A stretch of 64,000 nucleotides of DNA, taken from Deltaproteobacteria bacterium (GTDB taxonomy: Bacteria > Myxococcota_A > UBA9042). Every line of letters begins with the position of its first letter. The stretch's first letter is position 1. Below the pieces are notes generated by a model that made no database searches, was not told the DNA's origin, and saw only the letters and a program-made list of their open reading frames with translations. Positions 43,801 to 51,198 of this stretch are shown piece after piece. The translations under genes were made by a program, and so were the position numbers. The stretch spans positions 1-64,000 of the forward strand of contig JACKFC010000019.1 in assembly GCA_020632665.1 (NCBI GenBank), in the 5' to 3' direction.

Positions 43801-46800
43801 CCGGCCCGGTGAGCGGGGTGTGGCTGCACACGGCGGTGCCGGGGACGCCCGTTCCGGGGGTGCAGGTATCGGCGGTGCAGCGCAGGCCGTCGTCGCAGGC
43901 GTCGGGCTTGCCGACACAACCGCCCGCGGTGCAGCTATCGCCGGTCGTGCAGGCATCGCCGTCGTCGCAGCCGCCCGCGCTCGGGGTGTGGACGCAGCCG
44001 CCGTCGGCGCAGGCGTCGACGGTGCACGCGTCGCCGTCGTCGCAGCCGGCGGCCGGGCAGCCGCTCACCGGGCAGGGCGCCGACTCGACGCAGGCCGCGC
44101 CGCCGGCGCAGAGGCGCTGCGGGCCGACGCAGGCGCCGTTCTGGCAGAGGTCCGGGCCGGTGCAGGCCTTGCCGTCGTCGCAGGCGGCGTCGGCGGCGAC
44201 GTGGGTACAGCCGACCGAGGGGGCGCAGCCGTCGACGGTGCACGCGTTGCCGTCGTCGCAAGGCGCGGGCTTGCCGAGAGGGGCGGCGAGCGCCTTGCCG
44301 ACGCAGAGGCCGAGCTTGCAGGCGTCGTCGCTGGTGCAGGCGTCGCCGTCGTCGCAGGGCGCGGGCTTGCCGGGGCTCTCGGTCAGCGCCTGCTGCACGC
44401 AGCCTTGGCCGGCGACGCAGGTGGTCACGGTGCAGGGGTTGTCGTCGCCGTAGCAGGCGACCGGGACGCCGACGCAGCCGGTCTTGCCGCAGGCGTCGAG
44501 CTCGGTGCAGGGATCGCCGTCGTCGCAGGCGCCGAGCGAGGGCGTGTGCAGGCATTGGCCGCTGCCGGGGTCGCAGCCGTCTTCGGTGCAGGCGTCGCCG
44601 TCGTCACAGCCGTCGCCCGCCTTGCAGCCGGCGACGCCGACGAGCAGGTCGTCGACGCGCGGGCCGACGCCGTCGTTGTCGAAGCAATCGCCAGAGTCGA
44701 AGCGCCAGCGCAGCTCGAAGCTGCTGCCGCAGAGGTCGGCGAGCGGCACCTCGACCTCGGTCCAGCTCGGCAGGCCTTGGCTGTCGACCGGCGGATCGGT
44801 GGCGGTCCAGCGCGTGGTCCAGGCGCCGCCGGGCTTGCGGCTCTCCAGGCGCAGGACGTCGTAGGCGCCGGCCTCCCAATCGCCGCCGACGGCGAAGCGG
44901 GCGCGCAGGGCTTGGCCGGGCGGCACGCCGGTGGCGTCGAAGGGCAGGCTGGCGATGGTGGTGGCGACCTCGTTGGCGGTGGGGCCGCAGGCGTAGGATC
45001 CGAAGAGATCGAGCGCCAGGGCGCAGCCGTGCGGGTCGGGCGCGCCGGCGACGGGCGGCAGGGCGGCGACGTGCCAGGCCGGCTCGTCTGCCGCGACGCT
45101 CACTCCGTCGGCGCCGGAGGCAGTCCACGCGCCGGCGCTCTTGCTGCCACAGGTGAAGCCTTCGCTGTGCGGCAGGGTCAGCGCCGCGCCGCAGCCGGCG
45201 AGCCAGGCGTGGGTGCAGCCTTGGCCGGGCGCGCAGGCGTCGGTGCTGCAAGCGTCGCCGTCGTCGCAGTCGATCGCTTTGCCGATGCAGCTGCCTCCGG
45301 CGCAGGCGTCATCGGCCGTGCAGGCCGAGCCGTCGTCGCAGGGCCCGGATTTCGGCGCGAAGGCGCAGGTCTTGTCGCTGCCGCAGGTGCCGACGGCGCA
45401 TGGGTTGCCGCCACAGTCGGCGTCGCTCTGGCAGCCGGCAACGGTGACGAGAAGGTCGTCGACGAAGGGGCCGGCGCCGTCGTTGTCGACGCAATCGAGC
45501 GTCTCGAAGCGGAAGCGGAGCTGCACCAACGCGCCGGCGTAGGCCGAGAGGTCGACCTCGACCGGCTGCCAGGCCCAGCTCGGGCCCGGCTCGATGGTGG
45601 CGAGCGGGACGAAGGCGACGCCGTCCTGGCCGAGCTCGAGGTGCAAGCGATCCCAGGCGCCGCCCTCCCAATCGCCGGCGACGCGGAAGCGGGCCACGAT
45701 CTTGGCCCCCTTCGCGGCGTTCAAGGCGATCCACGGCCCGGTCGCGCTGCCACCGACGGCGTCTTGCCCGGCGGTGCAGGCAAAGTCGTAGCCGTCGTTG
45801 AAATTCAGCGCGCAGCCGCCGAGCGGAGCGGCGATCGCTGGGCTCTGGTCGATCGCCCAGCCCGGACCCACGCCGCTGCCGACCGCTGTGTTCTGCGCCG
45901 CGAAGCTCCAGCCCTTCGCCGCGCCACAGCCGAAATCCGTCGCGTAGGGCAGCCCCTGCGGTGAGCCGCAGCCGGCCGTCGGCACATGGACGCAGCCCGC
46001 GACCTGGTCGCAGCTGTCGGCGGTGCAGACGTCGCCGTCGTCGCAGGCCCCAGCCGCCAGCGCCGTGCCGACGCAAAGCCCGGCGGAGCAGGCATCACCG
46101 CTGGTGCAGGCGTCGCCGTCGTCGCAGCTGCCGACCTTCGCCGCGTGGCTGCAACCCTTGGCGTTGCTGCCGGTGCTGGTGTCGCAAGCGTCGGTGGTGC
46201 AGGCGTTGCCGTCGTCACAGGCCGCGGCGGTGCAGGCGGTCGGCGAGACCTCGAGCTGGTCGACGAAGGGCCCCGGGCCGTCGTTGACGTCGCAATCCTC
46301 GGTCTCGAAGCGGAAGCGCAGCCGCAGCGGGCCGCCAGCGAAGGCCGAGACGTCGAGCGCGACCAGCTGCCATTGCGTCGGATCGTCGTGCTCGAGCTCG
46401 GCCAGCGGCTGCCAAGAGACGCCGTCCGGGCTGGCGTCGACGGTCAGCGTGTCCCAGCCGTCGCCTTCCCAGCTGCCGGAGAGGGCGAAGCGGGCGAAGA
46501 GCGGGCTGCCCTTGGCGACGGTGCTGGCGTCGATGACGGGCGAGACCACCTCGGCGTAGACGTACGCGTCGTCGTCGGCGCAGGCGTAGTCGAAGCCGTC
46601 GTTGCAGTTCAGCGCGCAGCCCTTGCCGCCCAGCGCGCCGGGCTCTTCGGGGCTGGCGTCGACGGCCCAGGTCACGCCCTCGCCCTGGTCGTCGACGTTG
46701 TCGCTGCTGCCGGCCCACGCCACCGTCGCCGGCCCATCGCAGGCGAAGCTCTCGAGGTAGGGCACCTTGGCGGCCGGTCCGCATGCCGCGTCAGGGGTGT

Positions 46801-48355
46801 GGACGCAGCCGAGCTTCGCCTCGCAGGCGTCGGTCGTGCAGGCGTCGTGGTCGGCGCAGTCGGCGTCGCTGCCGCAGGGGGCCTCGACCACGTCGAAGCG
46901 GAGCAGGCGCGGCGCTGGTCCGCCCGCGCACTCGGGGTCGAGGTAGCGCAGGCGGAGCACGAAGCGCTCGCCGCGGAGGTGGCCGAGATCGGCGACGCGC
47001 AACGCGGGGGCGGCGGTGGTGGCCGGCGCGGCGGGGGGATCGAAGGCGGCGATGGGGTAGAAGGTCTTGCCGTCGCGGCTGTGCTCGAGGCGCAGCTCGG
47101 CGTCTTGGCTCCAGCTGCCGAGCAGGCGCAGCTCGGCGCGAAGGACGCCGGCGATGGTGCCGGGCTTGTGCTGGATGAAGGGCGAGGTCAGCGAGCGGTC
47201 GAGCGCGCCGGATTTGTCGCATTGCAGCGTGGCGGCGGGACCCTTGCCGGACGTCGGCGAGCCCAGCGCGGCGGTGCAGGTCCCGGCGGCGGCACCGGGC
47301 TCGGGGGTCAGCGCCCAACCCGAACCGGAAGCGCCCGCGGCCGAGGCCCCCGTCTCGTAGCTCCAGACCGCGGCGGTGGGGCTGGCGCAGGCGAAGGTCT
47401 CGGTGAAGGGCACCGGGAGGTCGACGCCACAGCCCGCGATCACGGCGTTTTGGCAGCCCTTGCCGGCGGCGCAGCTGTCGATGGTGCAGGCGTCGCCGTC
47501 GTCGCAGGCGGTCGGTCCGCCGGCCTTGCAGGTGGCGCCTTGGCAGAGGTCGCCGGTGGTGCAGGGGTCGTTGTCGTCGCAGGCGAAGGGCAGCGCGGCT
47601 GACGCGGCGGGCGCGCTCTGGCAGCCCTTGCCGGGCAAGCAGGCGTCGGTGGTGCAGGCGTTGCCGTCGTCGCAGGAGAGCGGGGTGCCGGGGACGCAGG
47701 CGCCGAAGAGGCAGGCGTCGCCGAGGGTGCAGGGGTCGCCGTCGTCGCAGGGCGCGGGCGGAGTGCTGCTGGCGGTGGCGTGTTGGCAGCCGGTGGCGGG
47801 GTCGCAGGTGTCGGTGGTGCAGGGGTTGCCGTCGTCGCAGGGGAGCAGGGCGCCGCCTTGGCAGTTGCCGCTTTGGCAGGCGTCGCCGGAGGTGCAGGCG
47901 TCGCCGTCGTCGCAGGGTTCGCTGTGCGGGGGGTTGGTGCAGCCGGTGGTGGGGTCGCAGAGGTCGATGGTGCAGGGGTTGGCGTCGTCGCAGTCGGCGG
48001 GGGTGGTGCAGATTGGTGCGGCATCGCCAACAACGTCACCACCGGGCGCGAGTACGTCACATCCGTTACCGCAATCCCCCAAAGACCCATCGTCAACCGC
48101 AACGGCGTCCGCGTCAGCGTCGGCGTCGGGGCCGGTCGCATCACCTCCGGCATCGCCGACAACGTCGCCACCGGGCGCGAGTACGTCACATCCGATACCG
48201 CAATCCCCCAAAGACCCATCGTCAACCGCAACGGCGTCAGCGTCCGTTACGGCGTCGGGCGCTGCCTTCGGCTCGCTCTCGCGCGAGCAAGCCATGACGA
48301 TCACGAGCAGCAGCGAACCGACGCGGGGCAAGGCCAGGGGCCGACGGCGATGCAT
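37802..48355 (-). CDS. Giant multidomain surface metalloprotease lipoprotein (3517 aa)
   Basis: Start ATG 48353-48355 with GGAGGA upstream; lipobox VMAC gives Cys23. Residues 24-110 are an acidic linker with an 89-bp duplication. There follow dozens of CDDGDACT-type Cys-rich modules, interrupted by five copies of a beta-sandwich of about 170 residues ending in a DNDGxGPFVDDL-like motif (MAM or LamG-like). Then five CARDB-type Ig domains (each PDL...L.PG..V....NxG), a carboxypeptidase regulatory-like domain, and a zinc peptidase part with HELGHYVEGA (His at residue 3192, 38768-38782) and downstream GGGHSGGD and EGYGTALAG. It is likely a surface protease with adhesive arms. No large frameshift is seen. 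Confidence 0.9.
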   Translation of the reverse strand: MHRRRPLALPRVGSLLLVIVMACSRESEPKAAPDAVTDADAVAVDDGSLGDCGIGCDVLAPGGDVVGDAGGDATGPDADADADAVAVDDGSLGDCGNGCDVLAPGGDVVGDAAPICTTPADCDDANPCTIDLCDPTTGCTNPPHSEPCDDGDACTSGDACQSGNCQGGALLPCDDGNPCTTDTCDPATGCQHATASSTPPAPCDDGDPCTLGDACLFGACVPGTPLSCDDGNACTTDACLPGKGCQSAPAASAALPFACDDNDPCTTGDLCQGATCKAGGPTACDDGDACTIDSCAAGKGCQNAVIAGCGVDLPVPFTETFACASPTAAVWSYETGASAAGASGSGWALTPEPGAAAGTCTAALGSPTSGKGPAATLQCDKSGALDRSLTSPFIQHKPGTIAGVLRAELRLLGSWSQDAELRLEHSRDGKTFYPIAAFDPPAAPATTAAPALRVADLGHLRGERFVLRLRYLDPECAGGPAPRLLRFDVVEAPCGSDADCADHDACTTDACEAKLGCVHTPDAACGPAAKVPYLESFACDGPATVAWAGSSDNVDDQGEGVTWAVDASPEEPGALGGKGCALNCNDGFDYACADDDAYVYAEVVSPVIDASTVAKGSPLFARFALSGSWEGDGWDTLTVDASPDGVSWQPLAELEHDDPTQWQLVALDVSAFAGGPLRLRFRFETEDCDVNDGPGPFVDQLEVSPTACTAAACDDGNACTTDACDTSTGSNAKGCSHAAKVGSCDDGDACTSGDACSAGLCVGTALAAGACDDGDVCTADSCDQVAGCVHVPTAGCGSPQGLPYATDFGCGAAKGWSFAAQNTAVGSGVGPGWAIDQSPAIAAPLGGCALNFNDGYDFACTAGQDAVGGSATGPWIALNAAKGAKIVARFRVAGDWEGGAWDRLHLELGQDGVAFVPLATIEPGPSWAWQPVEVDLSAYAGALVQLRFRFETLDCVDNDGAGPFVDDLLVTVAGCQSDADCGGNPCAVGTCGSDKTCAFAPKSGPCDDGSACTADDACAGGSCIGKAIDCDDGDACSTDACAPGQGCTHAWLAGCGAALTLPHSEGFTCGSKSAGAWTASGADGVSVAADEPAWHVAALPPVAGAPDPHGCALALDLFGSYACGPTANEVATTIASLPFDATGVPPGQALRARFAVGGDWEAGAYDVLRLESRKPGGAWTTRWTATDPPVDSQGLPSWTEVEVPLADLCGSSFELRWRFDSGDCFDNDGVGPRVDDLLVGVAGCKAGDGCDDGDACTEDGCDPGSGQCLHTPSLGACDDGDPCTELDACGKTGCVGVPVACYGDDNPCTVTTCVAGQGCVQQALTESPGKPAPCDDGDACTSDDACKLGLCVGKALAAPLGKPAPCDDGNACTVDGCAPSVGCTHVAADAACDDGKACTGPDLCQNGACVGPQRLCAGGAACVESAPCPVSGCPAAGCDDGDACTVDACADGGCVHTPSAGGCDDGDACTTGDSCTAGGCVGKPDACDDGLRCTADTCTPGTGVPGTAVCSHTPLTGPDCQDGDACTFADACKSGVCAGTAFVPGVAAGPCDDGDACTADGCAPLTGCTHLALTASAAAPAPCDDGLLCTEGDACQAGVCVGAPADCDDRDPCTVDGCDKAKGCVHLPVAVATACDDGDACTLGDTCVGASCKAGAAKGCDDGNVCTTDGCTAKTGACTHAKVAEETPCDDGDACTSGDACRKGVCGGSGKSCDDGNACTADACDAKGACSHVAIAAGGACSDGDACTTGDSCNAGTCAGAAKSCDDGNPCTTDGCDAKTGACSKTALAEDAPCDDGKACTSGDACRKGKCVPAKDACGCSNGQPCDDGDACTSGDTCAAGLCAGTAKGCDDGKPCTIDSCDAASGTCQHATLGDGAGCDDGDACTVTDRCKAGVCAGIQDACDDGKPCTADSCVAGKGCVHAPSKDGGLCDDGNACTSGDACQLGACVGTAKVCPASGCQVATCAPKTGACGVVAKADGVGCDDGSACTSGEVCAGGSCSGVAKGCDDGKPCTIDGCDGKTGACTHVAAKDGSACSDGSACTSGDACEKGGCVGVAVSCDDGKPCTLDGCDPATGGCAHQALADGGACDDGDLCSKGEVCSGGVCGGGKAACDDGDPKTADSCDGKTGACVHNKVEGALPLPYDQGFECGDASLASWQLEAVAKGPKFAFDATPASPGKQAGTCSLNFNNGKDYACDGTANVGADAVSPYLDDSGNPGLPLRWTLQVGGTWEGKGYDRLRVYAAKAGGDFAQLLEIDPPAGGAWLRREVDLSAVAGSVFRLRLAFWSNDCTSNGGTGPFVDTMAVYRVECGAEKACGGGKVCDAGRCVAPAKDGPDLVQIKLTLDKSQVEPGGVVAMTYAYRNQGNASTGLDAGHRIALAKDAAGKELVHSFGLYWLYTMAAGASSPAGYPGSVWSKTLTIPAGTPPGTYYVVQILDSDAEVTETDESNNVGAAQLVVGNASPEPANLQPATPSLATTTVQPGATLQLGLGWSNTGKGPAGVFKDAVRLAKNAALTEGVVTLGGWARQGLPAGAKVDASVSVTLPKDLAAGSWWIGHVVDVDGQVAESAETDNVAAVALTVQAPQLPADLQAAGISATPQQLAPGASFTADLVVKNAGAKAAPAFAVAWRLSTDTTIDGNDTLLATTQRGELAPGDAAAGPVTLQLPGTLAAGSYYLGAQIDSGGAVTEASLANNVALLPLQVASAEAKPDFVPLQLEHLEPKPSYLPGEVVRFRFGIQNKGAKAASGAFTELHVSRNPVLTKGDPGLGYYSFGSLQPGATAGPWTGAMKLPSDLAPGTWTFGQIVDEDGNVDESDEGNNTSGFSIVVAGRPDLAVDGLGLERVVVAPGEVVSVRSRVRNVGTAKAAAHAETLRWSTDATLGADDATLGSLDVGELAEGAASPVAVTKVTIPAGAKPGTYWLGRLAALPAAKAGETSPDTQAGNDARAVAVQVVAKVATLEGLVTYDRVPARDGISEGGSRLAYDQVQKRPARRVLVRAIDAADGSTVRGEALTRDDGSYVLHVPAGVGVRVRAYAQIVGALAEPDGIGRDACKGANFDARVVDNTAGRALYAVQAADVVQAPAKGLTLHAPIGFANGSYSVRSGAPFAIVDTAVDVFETVCEGRADVELPALWIHWSVNNIGTSGDKAKGQINTSHATVESIDGVARPVAYILGKADDDTDEFDDHVIAHELGHYVEGAVFRSDSIGGGHSGGDILDARVAFGEGYGTALAGIALADPGYVDTKGQGQQSGWSKDIAEVPSGNDIGWSSEDAVMFLLWSLWEARDSTPNHGKFDRIFEVMSNHQAKGPSLTTAVAFGAVYNALFGGAAESFQQLWQGAFGVAYDALCVGTCKGSGDVADLFDVDNDAGKGWASARNYPTGGAKRDATFWQLYAPLGLGLRPVDGHDVVTHVGYANARNKVGARRLYRFVGDGAVRTVAVVGLAGATCTQDAIDLRVLGPRADGRFGTIAVDNAKEGARAGCPWVRFEASAGVPYVVEVSSAATIEVQGMTISVGP
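48021..48109. repeat. 89-bp direct repeat copy 1 in giant-gene linker
   Basis: This stretch recurs at 48150-48238 with only a few mismatches, duplicating the encoded segment DAVAVDDGSLGDCG.GCDVLAPGG. The offset is 129 bp, which keeps the frame. Confidence 0.8.
48150..48238. repeat. 89-bp direct repeat copy 2 in giant-gene linker
   Basis: Second copy of the 48021-48109 unit, lying nearest to the lipid anchor of the giant surface protein. It differs from copy 1 at a handful of bases. Confidence 0.8.
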
Positions 48356-48511
48356 GGCGTTCCTCCGAAGCGCTGGGGGCAGGGCAGCGTCCACGGAGGA
48401 GAACAAGGCAACAGCCGTGCCAGTTGGCCGGAATACTTCGGAGGCGTGGATTTCCTTTGAACGAATTGCTCGCAACCGGCACCGAAGATCTTCCGTAGGT
48501 AGCTGGAATTG

Positions 48512-48530
48512 TGTGACACTCGCTGTCACA
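48512..48530. promoter_or_regulatory. TGTGACA inverted repeat, putative operator
   Basis: TGTGACA (48512-48518), CTCGC, TGTCACA (48524-48530): a perfect 7-bp inverted repeat between the divergent giant protease and lipoprotein genes. It matches the near-identical site at 17695. Shared control of surface genes is inferred. Confidence 0.5.
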
Positions 48531-48633
48531 CCACAGCGCGACCGGAGCGGAGGTTGTCTTGGTCTGTGGGAGTGGGCTGCGCTTGCGTCCGCCATTGCGG
48601 GTGCGGCAGGTTGCGGCCGGAGGGAGGTTGTCC

Positions 48634-49746
48634 GTGGGTCGAAGTTGGGCTGGATGGGCGGTGTGGTCGACGCTGCTGCTCGGCTGTGTTGAACCGTTGA
48701 CGCCGGCGAGCTCGGTGGGTGACCCGGCCGATGCCGATGCTGCGGTCGACGCGAGCGCGAGCGGGCTCGACGCGGACGCGGCCGACGCCGGGGACGTCGT
48801 GGAACCGGGCGACGCCGCGGACACCGCCGACGCCGAACCGTTGCCGTGCCCGGCGGCCTGCGCGGCGCACGAGACGTGCAAGGGCGGCGTGTGCGTCGAC
48901 CGGCTGCTGCCGTGCAAGGGGCGCTGCTTGGTCTCGTCGATCGAGTATTGCGCGTTCGGCTTGGCCGGCGAGGCGACCTGCGCGACATCGGGTTGCAAGC
49001 AGCCCGGGACGACTGGGGCGTTCAACCAGATCGCGCGCAAGCTGGTGATCGCGCCGGCCGATCAGGGCTGCGACCTCAACGGCGACGGCACCTCGGACAA
49101 CGCGATCGGCTCGGTCTCGGACAAATACCCGAGCTTCAATTCCTCGCTGCAGGCGGCGGTGGAGTCCGGGGCGTATGCGCCGATGTTCGCGGCAGACAGC
49201 GTGCCGACCACCTCTGCCGACTTCGACTTCTCGGTGTTGATCGGCCACCACCACGGTCAGAGCGAGCAGGGCTGCGCGCACGACTACAGCACGCCTTGCA
49301 CCATCTGGATCGACAAGGCGAGCTACAAAGGTGGGCCGACCGGGCTGCTGTGCGAGCCGAAGGCCCCGCTCTCGGGCAAGCTCTTCGCCAACGGCGAGCT
49401 GCGCGCCGAGCCTGTCGACACGGCGACGGTGCGGCTGCACTTCTCTTTCCTCGACGGCTTCGACGTCGAGGCGCGGATCCATCGGGTCGAGGGCACCTAC
49501 CTGCAGACCGAGCACGGGCCGCAGATCCATGGTGGCCGCGTCTGCATGTCGGTCTCGGCCAAGGACGTCGAGACCGCGCTCAACGCCGTAGCGCCGGCGG
49601 AATACGCCAAGGTCGGCCTGGCCAAGGAGGTCGCGATCGGCGCCTTCCTGGTCATCGCCAAGCCGGACGTCGACCACAACAAGGACGGCTTCGCCGACGC
49701 CATCAGCGTCGCCGTCTTCTACGAGACGATGGCAGCTGTGCCATGA
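48634..49746 (+). CDS. Lipoprotein, paralog 1 of a tandem pair
   Basis: A 370-residue protein. I chose GTG 48634, since GGAGGGAGG lies just upstream and gives a compact signal VGRSWAGWAVWSTLLLGC with a lipobox. An acid Ala/Asp linker (about 30-70) is followed by a short Cys-rich knot (CPAACAAHETCKGGVCV) and a mature domain that includes QGCDLNGDGTSDNAIG (Ca-binding-like) and a C-terminal beta domain ending in FADAISVAVFYET. It resembles the next gene in layout and in the Cys knot. The function is unknown. The stop overlaps the next ATG by 4 nt. Confidence 0.8.
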   Translation: MGRSWAGWAVWSTLLLGCVEPLTPASSVGDPADADAAVDASASGLDADAADAGDVVEPGDAADTADAEPLPCPAACAAHETCKGGVCVDRLLPCKGRCLVSSIEYCAFGLAGEATCATSGCKQPGTTGAFNQIARKLVIAPADQGCDLNGDGTSDNAIGSVSDKYPSFNSSLQAAVESGAYAPMFAADSVPTTSADFDFSVLIGHHHGQSEQGCAHDYSTPCTIWIDKASYKGGPTGLLCEPKAPLSGKLFANGELRAEPVDTATVRLHFSFLDGFDVEARIHRVEGTYLQTEHGPQIHGGRVCMSVSAKDVETALNAVAPAEYAKVGLAKEVAIGAFLVIAKPDVDHNKDGFADAISVAVFYETMAAVP

Positions 49747-50957
49747 GCACCGCACGCCACGGCGCGCCCTGGCCGCACTTGGCTGGCGTCGGCCTCGCCC
49801 TGCTCCTGCTCGCCGCCTGCATCGAGCCGCCGACCCCGGCTTGGATGGTCGTCCCGCCCGACGTCGGCGACGCCGATGATGCCGACGCCGACGACACCGG
49901 CGCCGATGACGCGACCGACGTCGTCGGCGACGCCGTTGCGCAGGACGCCGACGCCTCCGCTGCGGGCGACGCCGGCCGCGACGCCTCCCTCCGCGACGCC
50001 TTCGGCTTCGACCCGGACACGGCGGACGCCGCAGACAGCACGCCGCCGTGCGCGCTGCCCTGCGCCTTCACCGAGACCTGCGCGAAGTCGACGTGCGTCA
50101 GCCGCGGGCTGCCCTGCGACGGCGCTTGCCTGGACGCACCGCAGCTCGCCTGCCCCGACAATGGCACGCCACAAACCACCTGCATCGCGAGCGTCTGCAC
50201 GGTGCCGAGCACGCTCGGCGGCTTCGTCCACCTCGCCGACACGATCGGCTTCGCCGCGCCGGGCCAGGGCTGCGACCTCGATCACGACAGCGCGCTCGAC
50301 GAGCGGCTCAACGCGTTGGCGAAGACCCCGGGGGTCGCGACGGCCTTGCAGGAGGCGCTGCTCGACGGCGAGCTGCTGTTGGCGATGAGCGCGCCGGCCT
50401 ACGAGACCGGCGGGGCGTGGTTTCCGCTGCGGATCGGGCTCTATCGCCCGCAGCAGGGCCCCGACCTGCCGACCAGCTGCACCCCGACCGACCTCGACGC
50501 CGGCTGCGCCCTCGACGCCGCCAAGCCGCAGCATTGGACCGGAGCGGCGGCGGAAGGCGTGTGTCCGGCTCGGGCCGAGCGCACGACGCGTGTGCTGGGC
50601 ATCGGCAAGTTGGAGAGCAAGCCGGCGGTGCTCGGCGATCGGATCTCGCTCTTCGTCCCGCTGGGAGCGGGCCTGGTGCTGCGGCTGGATCGCAGCGCGC
50701 TCTCCGCCACCATCGAAGGCACGGTGCAGAAGCAGCGCTGGCTCGGCGGCAAGATCTGCGGTGCCGTGCTGCGAGGAGACCTGCTCGACCTGCTCGCCGC
50801 GGTGCCGCCGCCGGTATGGCAGGCCCACGGCGTGGACGGTGCGGCGCTTCAGCTCGAGGTGGCAGGCCTCACGCCCGATCTCGACGCCAACGGCGACGGA
50901 TTCGCCGAGAGCTTGAGCTTCGCGTTGGTCTTCACCAGCCATCGCCTGCTGCCGTAG
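49743..50957 (+). CDS. Lipoprotein, paralog 2; host gene of island A
   Basis: A 404-residue protein with lipobox LLAAC, acid Ala/Asp/Thr linker and Cys knot CALPCAFTETCAKSTCV. The mature part has GQGCDLDHDSALDERL and a C-terminal domain (VLGIGKLESKPAVLGDRISL, LTPDLDANGDGFAESLSFAL). ATG 49743 overlaps the upstream TGA. The last 166 bp (50792-50957) recur at 53777-53942, after the Septu genes, with a few differences; part of the preceding region recurs too. Function unknown. The gene seems to be the insertion target of the Septu island. Confidence 0.82.
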   Translation: MSTARHGAPWPHLAGVGLALLLLAACIEPPTPAWMVVPPDVGDADDADADDTGADDATDVVGDAVAQDADASAAGDAGRDASLRDAFGFDPDTADAADSTPPCALPCAFTETCAKSTCVSRGLPCDGACLDAPQLACPDNGTPQTTCIASVCTVPSTLGGFVHLADTIGFAAPGQGCDLDHDSALDERLNALAKTPGVATALQEALLDGELLLAMSAPAYETGGAWFPLRIGLYRPQQGPDLPTSCTPTDLDAGCALDAAKPQHWTGAAAEGVCPARAERTTRVLGIGKLESKPAVLGDRISLFVPLGAGLVLRLDRSALSATIEGTVQKQRWLGGKICGAVLRGDLLDLLAAVPPPVWQAHGVDGAALQLEVAGLTPDLDANGDGFAESLSFALVFTSHRLLP

Positions 50958-51198
50958 ATTCCGGGCCGATGACGACGCCACGCGGTTCTGCCGCCAGTTG
51001 CCAGCGACACGGGCCGTGCTGGCCGGTGGTTCGGCCTGAAGAGCCTGCGGCGGTGGTTGCGGATAGAAGGGCTTGCTTCGGCCGAAGGAATACGATTGTT
51101 GCGACCCTGACGACGACGCGCCAAGCTTGGTGACTGGACGCCCTCGCTGCACGACACCGTGAGGTGGCGGCGCGGAGCCACTGGACAGCAGGCAAGCG

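Noticed and set aside
37607..45964. 2785-residue plus-strand open frame
   Set aside because: Antisense shadow of the 3517-residue surface protein, with no start signal and repetitive Ala/Gly/Val content.
41950..48000. Regular short repeats that could look like a CRISPR array
   Set aside because: The periodic units are in-frame codons of Cys-rich modules with varying length and no constant repeat and spacer layout.
48512..48530. CRP/FNR binding site
   Set aside because: The TGTGA and TCACA half-sites are 9 bp apart rather than 6, so I call it only an unassigned inverted repeat.
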